Positions 1-9,300 are shown, counted from the stretch's first letter. The stretch: 12,927 nucleotides of DNA from Gonium pectorale (GCA_001584585.1 LSYV01000027.1:503352-516278), one strand, 5' to 3'. The notes: generated by a model not told the origin, from the letters alone. A program made the numbers and translations.

Positions 1-2857
1 GCCATCCCTGGCAGTCCCGCGTACTGGCAGGTGGGGTTCACGTGCACCGGGCACACGGGTACGCGTTGGCACCGCTGACGTACGACGTACGACGTACCCG
101 CACGTGGGACACGCACGCATCCGCGCGGCGGTGCAAGACCTTGCACGGGCCATGCCGCTCGCTAGTATTGTCGGCGCCAAGGGGGCGGGCTGGGTCTCCC
201 TCTGCGGCCAGCGCTTGCCAATGTCCACCCGAGTGCACAAGCGCAAATGAGGCGACGTACGGCATGTACGGCAATTAAGGTGTGATCGTGAGGTGTGCAT
301 GGCGGCGGCCCCACCTGCAGGGGCGCTTCTGCGACGGAGCCATGTGGCCCGACTTGCTGGCCGAGGGCCTACGGGACCAAGGGCCGCGGATGATGGCGGC
401 GGCCGCGGACCCGGCGGCGGCGCCGCCGCTGCTCAACTACGCCTATGGAGGGGCAACGGCGTGTCCCCAAGCCGGAGGCCTGGGCGCCGCGGCCCCACAC
501 CTTCTCGAACAGGTACGGTACCCCGGCTCTGCATGTTAACCTCGCGGCATCTATGGCGAGCAGCACAAGTGCACAACGCGTTTCGTCACATAAGATGGCG
601 CGCAGAGATCAGGCGCTTTCGGACAATGCTGCACTTAGTCTGTAGCGCAACGCGTGGCCCGAAACCTGTCCTTATTGTGCTGGCTGTCACGGTGTCGGCG
701 TGTTTTGGCGCCCCCTCCCCCCCCCGCTGGCTATGCCGCACGGCCCTTTGCTTGCACTCGCCGCTTGCACTCGCTGCCGCCAGGCGTTTGCCAGTGCGGA
801 TAGCACAAGGCTCTGAATGTCTGACTACGTTGCGGCCTACATGCGCAGCCACGCTCACAGCTACCTTTGGCGCGGGTGGATGCCCTGCCTGATGTACGGC
901 ATGCATGCGGCACGCCGCGCGCCCGGACTCTGTGCCCCGCGCAGGTCACGTCGTACCTACGTGATTGGGAGTCCGCAGGGCCGAGTGTCGGGATCGCGAA
1001 TGATCCAGACGCGTACGGCGTGCGGCCCAGGCGCGCCCAGGAGGTGCCGCCCTGCTCACCTGGTCCGGATAGTTCCGCCGACGGCGCCAAGGGCGCTCAC
1101 AAGGCGGGGTGCCAAGGCAAGCCGCTGGGCTCGGGCCCGCCGGGCGGCGTGGACGCCTGCCTGCCCGGCCTTCTCCGCTCCGTTTCGCCGCGCCCTGATG
1201 CTGGATGCCACCAAGCTGACAGCTCGCAGCCCCGCGGCGGCAGCGAGGGGGCCGCCGGCGCCGTCGGCCGCAGAGTGCTGCGCGGTGCAGGCCCGCGCAG
1301 CACCGCCAGCAGCACTGGCAGCAGCAGCACTGGCAGCAGCAGCAGCGGCAGCCGCACGGCCATACCCTGCAACTGCGGCACGGCGCAGCAGCAGCCTCCG
1401 CCTCGCCGCGTTTTCAACATCTGGATCGGCCACAACGATTTTCTGGATCCGAGCCTGAACTGGACCGACCCGCGGGTCGGCGTCGGCCTCGCGCGCAACG
1501 TGACCGCCTCCATCACGGCGGCGGCGGAGCTGCTCTTCCTGCACAGCATTTCCACCTCCATCCCAGCCTCCGACGAGGCTGACGGCGCTGGCGGTGGAGG
1601 CGTCGGCCCAGGCCCCGGCGGCCCCCGTACCGCCCCTGCGGACACGAGCGCCCCCGCAGTTGCAGCTTCAGCCCCTCCTGTCTTCACTCCCTTCCGCGCC
1701 AGCAGCTCCCGCTCTGGTCTCCTGCGCGGCTCCGGAACCAGCTCCCTGCGCGCCGCCGCCGCCGCCGGCCGCGCCGAAAGCGACCCTGCTGCCGCCGACC
1801 GCGGCTCCAGCTTGGGCTCGCGTGCCGCCGCCGCCGGCACCAGCGCTGGAAGTGCTGCTGGAAGTGCCGGCGGGCGACATGGCGCCGACGCCCTCGTTTT
1901 GTGGACTCTTGCACCCCTTGAGAACACGCCGGCGGTGCCGACGGTCGTGAGGCAGCAGGCGAAGGGCGTGGTGGCAGACATCAACCGGGCGCTGGAGCGG
2001 TCCTTGCGGGAGCTGGCGGTGCGGCATCCCGACGGGCCGGCGGCTTACGTCTTTGATGCGCACGCCGCACTGTCATCGCACGGTCGGCGGCTGGGGATGC
2101 GCGACGGCAGCGGCGGCGCAGCCTGCCTGCGCTTCAACAAGGTGGGCTGGTTATGGCTGGCCAATTGGCAGGGTTGGCAATCGTGCGGCACTGTCAGATG
2201 CCGTGTCAGGGGTCCGGTCGGGCGCCCTGTACGCCTGTAGCACGTACGAGTACGTGTACGTTGGCCGTACGGTTGGAGACGTTGTAGGAAACCGTGCGTC
2301 ATGCGTTACTCCTCGTTCCTTTGCGGGTAATGCACATTTTAGGAAGTCTGACCGTCGCACCTCGGGGAAGGGGGTCCGCGTATCCAGGGCGTGTGTTCGA
2401 TATGATCCAGGGCGTGTGTGCGCGTATTAGTCGCGTCCGTACCACCTGCAACAAACCGTGCCAATCCGGCCTTGCACCGCAGTACCGCAGATGGCCCCTT
2501 GCCGGTGACGGCGATACCGCCGCCCATGACAGCTTCGCTGTCCTGCCCGAACCGCCTACGCATGCATGCAACGCAGCTCATCTCTGCCCCCGTCCGCGTT
2601 AGGTACCAATCCCTCCGCCCCGTGCCACCCGCCCGCCATTGCCAAAACTGCAACGTTAACGCACGCAGGCGTCGGGCGCCTCCTCGCCGGCTGCAGCGGA
2701 CCTGGAGCTGGTTCTGCTGGCGGCCTCCGCCCACCGTTGCCCGAGACCGGAGGAATTCCTGTGGTACGACGGGTCGCACCTCACCAGTGCCGCGCACGGG
2801 CGGCTGCTTGCGGCGCCGCTGCTGGCGGGGCTGCAGGCTCGGCACGGTAGGCGCTGA
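1..2857 (+). CDS. GDSL/SGNH-type esterase/lipase, 5'-partial, exons join(1..30, 321..512, 945..2141, 2669..2857)
   Basis: The four exons join in phase 0 and give the last 535 residues before TGA at 2855-2857. Fragment numbering: residues 1-74 carry AIPGSPAYWQ, then GRFCDGAMWPDLLAEGL and NYAYGGATA (block II region). GHND at 236-239 is the block III GxND. LVLWTLAPLENTPAVP and YVFDAHAAL follow, and LWYDGSHLT ends the core with the D507-x-x-H510 pair of block V. In this family these residues serve Ser-His(-Asp) ester hydrolysis; substrate cannot be told here. The exon with the GDS nucleophile block, and any signal peptide, lie upstream of the window. Donors (CAG|GTGGGG, CAG|GTACGG, AAG|GTGGGC) and acceptors (ctGCAG, cGCAG, acGCAG) fit algal introns. 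Two Ala/Ser/Gly/Pro-rich insertions (about 1050-1400 and 1560-1880) make it longer than usual; parts of these could be unrecognised introns. The family call is firm; exact exon limits are less so. Confidence 0.85.
31..320 (+). other. Intron of the GDSL esterase gene
   Basis: It runs from donor CAG|GTGGGG to acceptor cctGCAG|GGG and is phase 0. Its removal joins PGSPAYWQ to GRFCDG, which reads as a continuous family motif. It contains three exact tandem GACGTAC units at 77-97 and several further GTAC-centred words. Confidence 0.75.
77..97. repeat. 3 x 7-bp GACGTAC tandem repeat
   Basis: Three perfect head-to-tail copies of GACGTAC occupy 77-83, 84-90 and 91-97 inside an intron. Similar CGTACG/GTAC words recur at 255-270 and 2228-2275. 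Confidence 0.85.
513..944 (+). other. Intron of the GDSL esterase gene
   Basis: This 432-nt intron has donor CAG|GTACGG after the LLEQ codons and acceptor cgcGCAG|GTC before VTSYLRDW. The join LLEQ-VTSYL matches the expected family context and keeps phase 0. Open frames crossing it are GC-driven. I see no gene or RNA inside it. Confidence 0.75.
1305..1355 (+). repeat. AGC-rich trinucleotide tract coding Ser/Gly
   Basis: Imperfect (AGC)/(GGC)/(ACT) codon repeats encode a Ser/Gly/Thr run just before the GHND block of the esterase. The period is three, so length changes would keep the reading frame. Confidence 0.7.
2142..2668 (+). other. Last intron of the GDSL esterase gene
   Basis: This 527-nt intron has donor AAG|GTGGGC and acceptor gcacGCAG|GCG, phase 0. 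It holds a GTAC-rich patch at 2228-2275. Its 3' half (about 2480-2668) resembles sequence at about 4010-4110 and 4396-4460 downstream, which is the main clue that a second, decayed copy of this gene end exists. Confidence 0.7.
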
Positions 2858-3102
2858 GACGCGCTGCTGGCGCCAGGCCGTGCCAGAGGCGCCAGGCTTG
2901 AGGCCATCCGCCCCGCGTGTGCTGGGGCGCAGCCAGGCCTGGATTTGAGCACTGTAGCACAGGGCGCACAGAGTCATCTGCTGCCTCTGTGCCAACACTG
3001 AGGCGTTGAGAGACAAATTGACAGTGTGCCCGATGTCGTATGTGTGAAACAGTCGGCGGGGCGTAGATGGCCGGCGCACGGTCCCGTCAACCACGGTGGG
3101 TC
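2858..3102 (+). other. 3' flank / probable 3' UTR of the GDSL esterase gene
   Basis: This non-coding stretch follows the esterase stop codon. About 2902-3081 is clearly similar to 4545-4727, including the shared words CATCCGCCCCGCGT, GCGCACAGAG, ACTGAGGCG and ACAGTCGGCGGG. No TGTAA, the usual volvocine polyadenylation signal, occurs here; the first one downstream is at 4008-4012. Confidence 0.5.
2902..3081 (+). repeat. Copy A of a diverged duplicated 3'-flank block
   Basis: By eye this aligns over most of its length with 4545-4727, at very roughly three quarters identity with small indels. It lies directly after the esterase stop. Its partner lies after the remnant of the last exon, so both sit in the same relative position. 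Confidence 0.7.
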
Positions 3103-3127
3103 AAAAAAGAGAAATCTGCAGAGAAAG
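3103..3127 (+). repeat. 25-bp perfect repeat, copy 1
   Basis: An A6-GAGAAATCTGCAGAGAAAG word is identical at 4114-4138. The flanks are unrelated. A shorter match (A6-GAGAAA) occurs at 4901-4912. The perfect identity stands out because other repeats in this region are heavily diverged. Confidence 0.85.
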
Positions 3128-3156
3128 GGTCAGGGGGGGGCAACATGCCGTTGGAA

Positions 3157-3680
3157 GCGCAAAAGGATTGCCGGTAGCTGCTTGTGTTGGGCTAGTCAAG
3201 GATTGGGTGGGGATCCCCGTACGACGGCTTCGGCCCAGCACTGCCGGCACTTGTACACTGCCAGCGCGGGCAGGCAAGGCGCAAGGGCCTGCATCCGTGC
3301 CACTTCGTGCAGTGTATTGCCGCCCCTGCCCGCAAGGCGCGCGACGGCAGCATGCCAGCGTTGAAAGCACACCCGACGTGGGTAGGGGCTAGCAGGGGGA
3401 TTTCCGTCAGGGCTAGTTGATCAGTCAAGCGCAGCGCAAACTGAGATGGACGACGGATGGAAACGGTCAAGGCAGCTAGCGAATCGGAGTCGCAGAGGGC
3501 AAAGACGTGGACAGACCAAGCACGGCTCGGCATGATGGCTAGGCGCTTGAGGGAACGGGGGAGGTGGGCGGGCATACGTCGTGGGCAGTAGTTGCCCGTA
3601 GTTGTAGAGCTGAACACTTTGAACACTTTGCACATTGACGTTAGACCCATACAGCGGACGTCTATTTGGTCATTATACAT
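3157..3680. repeat. Diverged duplicated block X, copy 1
   Basis: Several ordered segments match 5411-5900: GGATTG with TTGTGTT and GCTAG near 3165-3195, TTCGTGCAGTGT with a following CCGCCC...GACGGCA segment at 3304-3350, and GAGGTGGGCGGGCAT near 3560. No recognisable protein motif appears on either strand, and the frames are interrupted by stops relative to the second copy. It is probably non-coding or a remnant. Confidence 0.55.
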
Positions 3681-4007
3681 TGCTCTCTCTTCCTATGTAG
3701 TCTGCCGCGCTGTTGTCATGCGTGGGTGGCGCCGCAGGTCGTGCACGGCGTGGATGCGCTGAACGCGGGGGCAGCTCGTCTCATCGACGACGCAGCTCGC
3801 GGGAGCGCGGGGGGTCGCCCATCCGGAGGCAGCCCGACCGTCGCGCCACGGGACAGGGGGGAACGGGTCCAGGGCGCGAGAATGCGCGATGAGGGTGCCC
3901 GTGTCATGTAGATGCGAACCCGGGCAACCGGGCCTTGCAAGGCCATGCTGCTGCAGCCCCTTCCATGGGGGGCCTTTAATCTGCATCTGTATCTGCAACC
4001 GTGGCAT

Positions 4008-4012
4008 TGTAA
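4008..4012 (+). promoter_or_regulatory. TGTAA, candidate polyadenylation signal
   Basis: This is the first TGTAA on the + strand after the esterase stop, about 1.15 kb downstream. TGTAA is the usual poly(A) signal in volvocine algae. It lies within the decayed copy, so it may belong to that copy rather than serve the intact gene. Confidence 0.2.
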
Positions 4013-4113
4013 CCCATTAATATGCCAGCTGCCACGGCTCAACACAGCTTCGCCGCTGTGCCTGACTCCCCTCGCATGCAACGCAGCGCACCCCTCCCCC
4101 CGTTCGCGATAGG

Positions 4114-4138
4114 AAAAAAGAGAAATCTGCAGAGAAAG
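4114..4138 (+). repeat. 25-bp perfect repeat, copy 2
   Basis: It is identical to 3103-3127. It sits at the left edge of the segment (about 4112-4396) that is extra relative to the intact esterase intron, so it may mark the edge of an inserted element. Confidence 0.85.
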
Positions 4139-4544
4139 AGGGAGCCCGCCTGTACGGCCTTCCCCCCCCAAGGCGCGACGTGTCCGGTAGGGCGGGCGGG
4201 TACAATTCAAGGCATGTGACGTTCGTCCCGCCCCCTAAAGACCGGCTTACCAACTTACCCGGTTTGTCGGGCTTCACCTGGTGTACTGCAAGGTTTCAAG
4301 GTTGAGCTGCGGTGGTGTTGTCGCCATGGCCACCGGTCCGACGGCGCTCAGCGGTTACCAGACCCAGTTGGCCGTGTACAGACCTGGAATGCTGCAAGAG
4401 TAGGATTACATCCCTCCACCCGAGCCACCCGCCGCCACCGCAAGGGGTAACGGACGCAGCCGAGGCGCGTCCTCGCCGCCGGCGGCATCTGGCTGACCTG
4501 AGGCTGGTTCTGCTGCCGGCACCTAGCAGCCAGACTACGGTATA

Positions 4545-4727
4545 GCCCATCCGCCCCGCGTTGCGGGGGCCCAGCCAAGGCTTGGACTTGGACACAGAGC
4601 GCACAGAGAGTTATCTGTTGCCTTGGTGCCGCCCGGTGTCGCCACTGAGGCGCTGAGGCGGTTTGCGATGACGCCATACATGTGCAGCAACAGTCGGCGG
4701 GTCGCCGATTGATGGCCGTAACACGGC
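4545..4727 (+). repeat. Copy B of the duplicated 3'-flank block
   Basis: This is the partner of 2902-3081. It starts right after the truncated last-exon remnant. Shared words include CATCCGCCCCGCGT, GCGCACAGAG, ACTGAGGCG, ACAGTCGGCGGG and GATGGCCG. Confidence 0.7.
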
Positions 4728-4760
4728 TGTCGGGACGTAATAGGTTCCGTGACGTAGTAC

Positions 4761-5389
4761 GTTCCGAGGGTTCAGTTAGCCCATCGGGTTGCCCCGGGTT
4801 TGGCACGCCGTGTTGGTTGATAGTTAGCGTGCGTTGCATCTTCCCGTATCTGCCTCGCCGTGAGTCGGCTTTAGTATATCTCGGAGTCGTGTGCCGTTGT
4901 AAAAAAGAGAAACCGGTTGTGACGCGCTGGGAACCGCTGCGGTAGCGTTGTCGAGGTGATTTTGTGGTGGCCTTATGCCTGTCTTGGGGTGCGCTTAGGC
5001 CGTGGACCTGCGTGACGCCGCAGGTCCGGGCGCTGCTGAAGTGTTGGTTGCGCGACTACTTACTTCGACAAGGTTTATAGCATAACACGGGAGCGCTAGG
5101 TTAGACCCCACCGGGGCGCCTACCACCGTTGAGGCCTGACCATCGTGTCACTAGAGCACGTGGACCTACCTCACCTACGTTATCGCTGAAGGATATCGAG
5201 AGTAGCTTGCAGCTGGTTATCGACAGCAGCGCGCTGGTGGTTTTGGCCGCCCAGGCTTTCCGGACCCTGGCCATTGGTCTGTGATGGGATTGTTGTCTTG
5301 TTCGCCCCGTTTCGCCCGGACCTGTGAGGCATCTACCGTATCACTGCACGTAGTATAGCACGACACGACCCTCAGGCATAGTCTCCGGG
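4761..5389. other. Intergenic stretch without recognisable gene
   Basis: I see no splice-consistent reading frame, RNA gene or known element here. It is less GC-rich than the flanking genes. It holds TGTAA at 4898-4902 overlapping an A6-GAGAAA word, and a hairpin at 5004-5027. Confidence 0.5.
5004..5027. repeat. Perfect 8-bp inverted repeat (hairpin)
   Basis: GGACCTGC at 5004-5011 pairs with GCAGGTCC at 5020-5027 across an 8-nt loop. It is not followed by a T run and has no neighbour to assign it to. Confidence 0.7.
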
Positions 5390-5410
5390 TTGGGGCGGTT
5401 CGACAACACG

Positions 5411-5960
5411 CCGATAGGATTGTGTTCGGATGGTACTTTAGCTCCTTGTGTTACGGTAGCTAGGCGGGGTTATGGAGCGAGCGGTGCGGCTCCCGCACTG
5501 TCAGCGGCGGCGGGGAAGGCATGGGTGCAGGCAACGGCAGCCAAGCACGAATGCACCTATGCTTCTTCGTGCAGTGTTGTGCCGTCCCTTCCCGTTAGGC
5601 GTGACGGCAAATTTGCTGAGCAGGCCTTAAAGAGTTTAAACGTGTGGTGGGCGCGGGCAGGGGACAGCACCGTAGCTCGCTGGGCAGTCGAGTGCAGCAC
5701 AAAGACGGACGGGCGCAGCTGCTGTGGACAGTGGAACAGGTTTACTGATGTCGTAGACGTGACGAAAGCAAGTGCGGCAGCTAGGGGAGTGGGTGAGGTA
5801 CGCGGGCATGACTCGCGGGCACTTTACCACTTGGAGCAGCGCTTTCTGGGCTTGCATACATTAAACATTGCTGTAGAGCTGCAGGGAAAGTCGTTTGAGG
5901 AGGCGGTTTCCAGATGCAGGGACCGTTTCGCCCCGGAGCCGTTGCAGCTGACTGCACCTG
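5411..5960. repeat. Diverged duplicated block X, copy 2, with a 192-codon open frame
   Basis: This is the partner of 3157-3680. An open frame runs to a TAG at 5966-5968 and lacks an ATG near its 5' end. Its product includes CSVVPSLPVRRDG and LQGKSFEEAVSRCRDRF, which I do not recognise. In copy 1 the matching stretch (CSVLPPLPARR) meets a stop soon afterwards, so the frame is not conserved between copies. It is more likely a remnant or non-coding repeat than a gene, but a decayed transposon or gene fragment is possible. Confidence 0.5.
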
Positions 5961-5984
5961 CAAGATAGCCATCCCTACACTTCT

Positions 5985-6050
5985 TTCCATGAGTCCGCCT
6001 ACGTAAGATAGCTGAAAGCTGTTGTCGAAATAACCCATGTCGTAACTGCA
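5985..6050 (+). repeat. Diverged upstream copy of the kinase start region
   Basis: GAGTCC...ACGTAAGATAGCTGA...CATGTCGTAACTGCAG here resembles GAGTGTCC...ACGTAGAATAGCTGA...CAATGTCACTGCAAG at 6287-6357. In this copy the ATG equivalent is followed by TCG TAA, so it cannot start a protein. Confidence 0.45.
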
Positions 6051-6343
6051 GTGCCAATATGCTGCAGTCCCAGAGTGCTTCACATTGCTGTTCGCTGCTC
6101 ACGCGGTCACGCCGGAGGAGATGGAAACCAGAGCACATGATTTACGACATGTTGGGTTTCCTCTTTGGGCGACCCTCTCCTCGAATAAAATAATGTGTGC
6201 TGAATGCATAGGCTAGCATTATTTGTGCTTGGCATGTCCCTGACAAACATGCACCTGGTAACTTTCCGACCAGCCCCCGCAATGGGAGTGTCCTCTCGTG
6301 ACGTAGAATAGCTGATATAATGTTCCTGCTGGTGTAGCTCACA

Positions 6344-9300
6344 ATGTCACTGCAAGTAGCGGCGACCATCCTCTCGCTGCTCTCGCTCTATGCCGTCACA
6401 ATCGGTGGCACATGTACGCTTAGTGGACAGCTTGCGAGCGCCTCTGTTCCCTGGCTTGGCGGCAAGTTGGTGCCCATCGCCCCAGCTTGTGTCCTGCTTG
6501 CGCCCGGCGAGCCTGCACCCATTGTAGCCTCCTCGTCACTCACGCTGCGGGGCGACTCATCCGGCGCCGGCTCGCTGGATGCCCAGTACAAGGAGAACGG
6601 CCTGGTCTTAACCGGGGGTCAGTTGTTGGTCATCCATAGCAACGCAAGAAGCAACTGTGGACGACTTTCGAACTGTCGCCATGACCTGCAGGGGCGCAGC
6701 TCACTATCGACACGCTGCGGCTCGTCAATGCCCACATCCATCCGTCGCCTTTCTTAGACCTGCGAGCATTCAATGCCAGCAAACTGCGTCTAACATCAGT
6801 GTACATTAGGACGGACTGCTATGCGCTCAACGCCCTCGCCAACGCTAGCAGCTCCAACGGGGCCGTCGGGGTCGTGCGGGGACCAGCACACTTGTTCATC
6901 GAACGCTACACCTCGGCTACCGTCAACGCAACAAATGTGAACATCACCTGTGACCTCCCCGCGCTGGAGCACCGCGGGACGGCGGACGGGGACGCCGTCA
7001 CTGTTGCAGACGGGTAGGTGCCGCCGCGCAGCGGCGACCATGCCCGCGATGGGTCGACACTCGCGCACCAACAGCCTGCCTCGTTCACCCTCTTTCCTGA
7101 CCACCCATGCAAAGGCAGGACTCCCTGCAGATGTCCCTTGCACAGGCCCACGCCCGTCCCACTGTGCTTTTGTCCCGCCGCCGGGGTCCCGCTCACGAAC
7201 ACCCCCCCCTGAACATCTCTCGCCCCCGCCGCTCGCCCCCGCCGCTCGCCCCCGCCGCTCTTACCTCCTCGCTCTCACATCACAGGGAGGGCTTCTTCAA
7301 CGCCCTCTTTTCCAACCTGACCAGCACCGATCCCCTCGTCATCACGGCCACCGGCAACCTGACCCTGTCGTCGGCGCTGTGGAACCGCGCTTTTGGGGGG
7401 CCGCTGCCCGTCCAGCGCAATGTGACGCTGCGCGGCGACCCCAGCACGCTAAACATCCTGGATTTTGGGGGCATCGTCTCGGCGGTCGAGCTGGCGCCCA
7501 ACGTAGAGTTTGGCATTTCGAACTTTTACTTATTCAACCTGGCGCAGCTGCGGGGCGAGCTCGTGGACCTGGGCATGCTGCCCCTGTTCTCAGTCCCGGT
7601 GAGTGGGGCCCGGAGAGTGCAACTGGGGAAAGCCCCAGGAGTTCAAGTCCTGCGGGGATGTCGGGTTTGCGGCAACCAGCTGCTGCGCACGTGCCCCATG
7701 CCGGGCATGCACAGCGCCCCAATCATCGAATCAAGTACCGCACACCGACACGCCCGGCACGGTACACGGGTATTGCAGCTGGTGGCTCAGTGCAGTGTCC
7801 CTGTGCCATCCTCGCTTGCGCACGTGACCCCGGCACCGGGTGCTGACCGGTGCCCCCCGTCGCCCGTGTGCCCGAGACTCTGTGCGCCGCTTCCGTCTGG
7901 CGGTGACCGCAGGTCTGGTTCTTCAGGTTCTCTAGGTGCGCCCTCTGCTGGTGGCGGGCGAGGCAGGCCGCGTTTGAGCGTCCCGCAAGTGCCCTGGAAG
8001 GGAGCTGCAGAGGGGGCGTCCGTGGCCAGCGAAGGGGCTGCCGGGCGGGCCGGACACGAGCGCGGGCGCTGGCGGCTTCCGGGGTTGCGCCGTGCGGCTT
8101 AGGGCCGCCCAGCTGGGCACAGTCACGTTGGCGCCGCCGGGCACCCAGCGCGTAGGGGCGTAGCCTTGCGCCCCGTCCGCGTTACACCGCCTCCGCCTAC
8201 AATTACGCCGTCACTTACGCTCGTCGTATTGCTTTTTCTTTTCGACACCGCCTCCACCGGCGGTGGACCTGGCACCGGATCTTGCCTGCGAAACGGAGCG
8301 TTGCGCTGCTGCTCCCGCCTAAGGACTGATTGTTGACCGCCGCACGGCACCGGTCGGGTAAAGCCTTATACGCATCGGCCCTGTTCCCCAAACCCTGGCG
8401 TTTGCCCGCCTGCCTGCCGTAGAGATTTGCCCCTGAAGCTCGTCAACGTCACCATCACGCTGCCCCCCGCCGAGTACTCATACTTCACGCTGTGGACCGT
8501 GGTGGTGACCACCGAGGTCTCGACCATATCGGAGGCAGCCAAGGCGCTGCGCTCGGCCACCTCCCTCATCAAGGCAAGACTCTCAGCGCTGGGGGCCGGG
8601 GCTGGCGGCGGCCCGGGGCTGGCGCTCGCTGAAGGAAAGGGCGCGTATGAGGGCACCCCGTCTGGCGCTGCGGGGAGCCGGGGTTTGGGCAGCACCCAGG
8701 AGCGGCGCTGGGAGGGAGGAAGGGAGGGAGCGCCGCCGGGGCCCGGCGGCGACGTTGGCCCGCTCTGGCCCTGCTTATCATTGGCCCCCCGCCCCCATCC
8801 GCCTCTGGCCCTCACCCCGCTGACCGTCGCTCCCTGCTCCTGTTGTGCACCGGACCGGAAATGGCTCGCGGGCTCGGAGACGGGGTGGTGACTAGGGCCC
8901 ACCAGACATGCGCCCCGAGCCCCCCTAGTGAGGACACAGCCAGCAGTCCCGCTCATCCCCTCCCCTTCCATCCCATCCCGTCTCGCCCCGGCCAAAATCC
9001 GCGCCCGCAGCTCGGCGTGGCGCCTAACCGCAACAGCATCACGCTGGAGCGGATGGTGGGCACCGGCCTGGACCTGTACAACGCGAGTATAACGGCCATG
9101 CCGCCGGCGCCCGGCCTGACCAGCGTCGTCCTCGACAACCCCAACCTGCAGTTCAGCCTGGACGTGTTCCCCGGCTTCACGCAGCTACCGGTGTACAGCC
9201 TGGCGGACCTGATGGCGGTGCTGCAGGCCGTGCAGGACACGCGGCCCGCCACCAACACCGCCCTGTTCGTGCTGCGCAACATCACGATCGACCCGGCGGT

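Larger units (their letters stand above)
3738..4760 (+). pseudogene. Decayed partial copy of the GDSL esterase 3' end
   Basis: An open patch at 3738-3800 reads QVVHGVDALNAGAARLIDDA, weakly like the esterase QQAKGVVADINRALER segment. Sequence at about 4010-4110 and 4396-4460 resembles the esterase's last intron. After an acceptor-like gACGCAG, 4495-4524 (DLRLVLLPAP) matches the start of the esterase's last exon at 2699-2728 (DLELVLLAAS) with only a few changes. The frame then stops at TAG 4543-4545. The counterpart of about 2733-2900, which holds the catalytic DGSHLT block and stop, is absent, and similarity resumes in the 3' flank. Relative to the intact gene there is an extra segment at about 4112-4396. 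It cannot encode the block V residues. The match near 3738 is weak; the match from 4396 on is clear. Confidence 0.55.

Noticed and set aside
1097..1984. Long minus-strand open frame of 295 codons opposite the esterase exon
   Set aside because: It is a shadow of GC-rich low-complexity coding sequence. The plus strand carries the GHND and LAPLENTPAVP motifs; the minus frame has only Ala/Arg/Gly-rich sequence without motifs.
2339..3094. Minus-strand open frame of 251 codons
   Set aside because: It covers an intron, the esterase's last exon and the 3' flank, shows no domain, and is not open in the duplicated copy.
6316..6320. TATAA upstream of the kinase ATG
   Set aside because: It lies only about 24 nt before the start codon, too close for a TATA box with a normal leader, and is absent from the upstream repeat copy.
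7107..8102. 331-codon open frame read as one exon
   Set aside because: Only 7286-7598 carries protein-like sequence. The ends cover intron with strong splice sites and biased composition.
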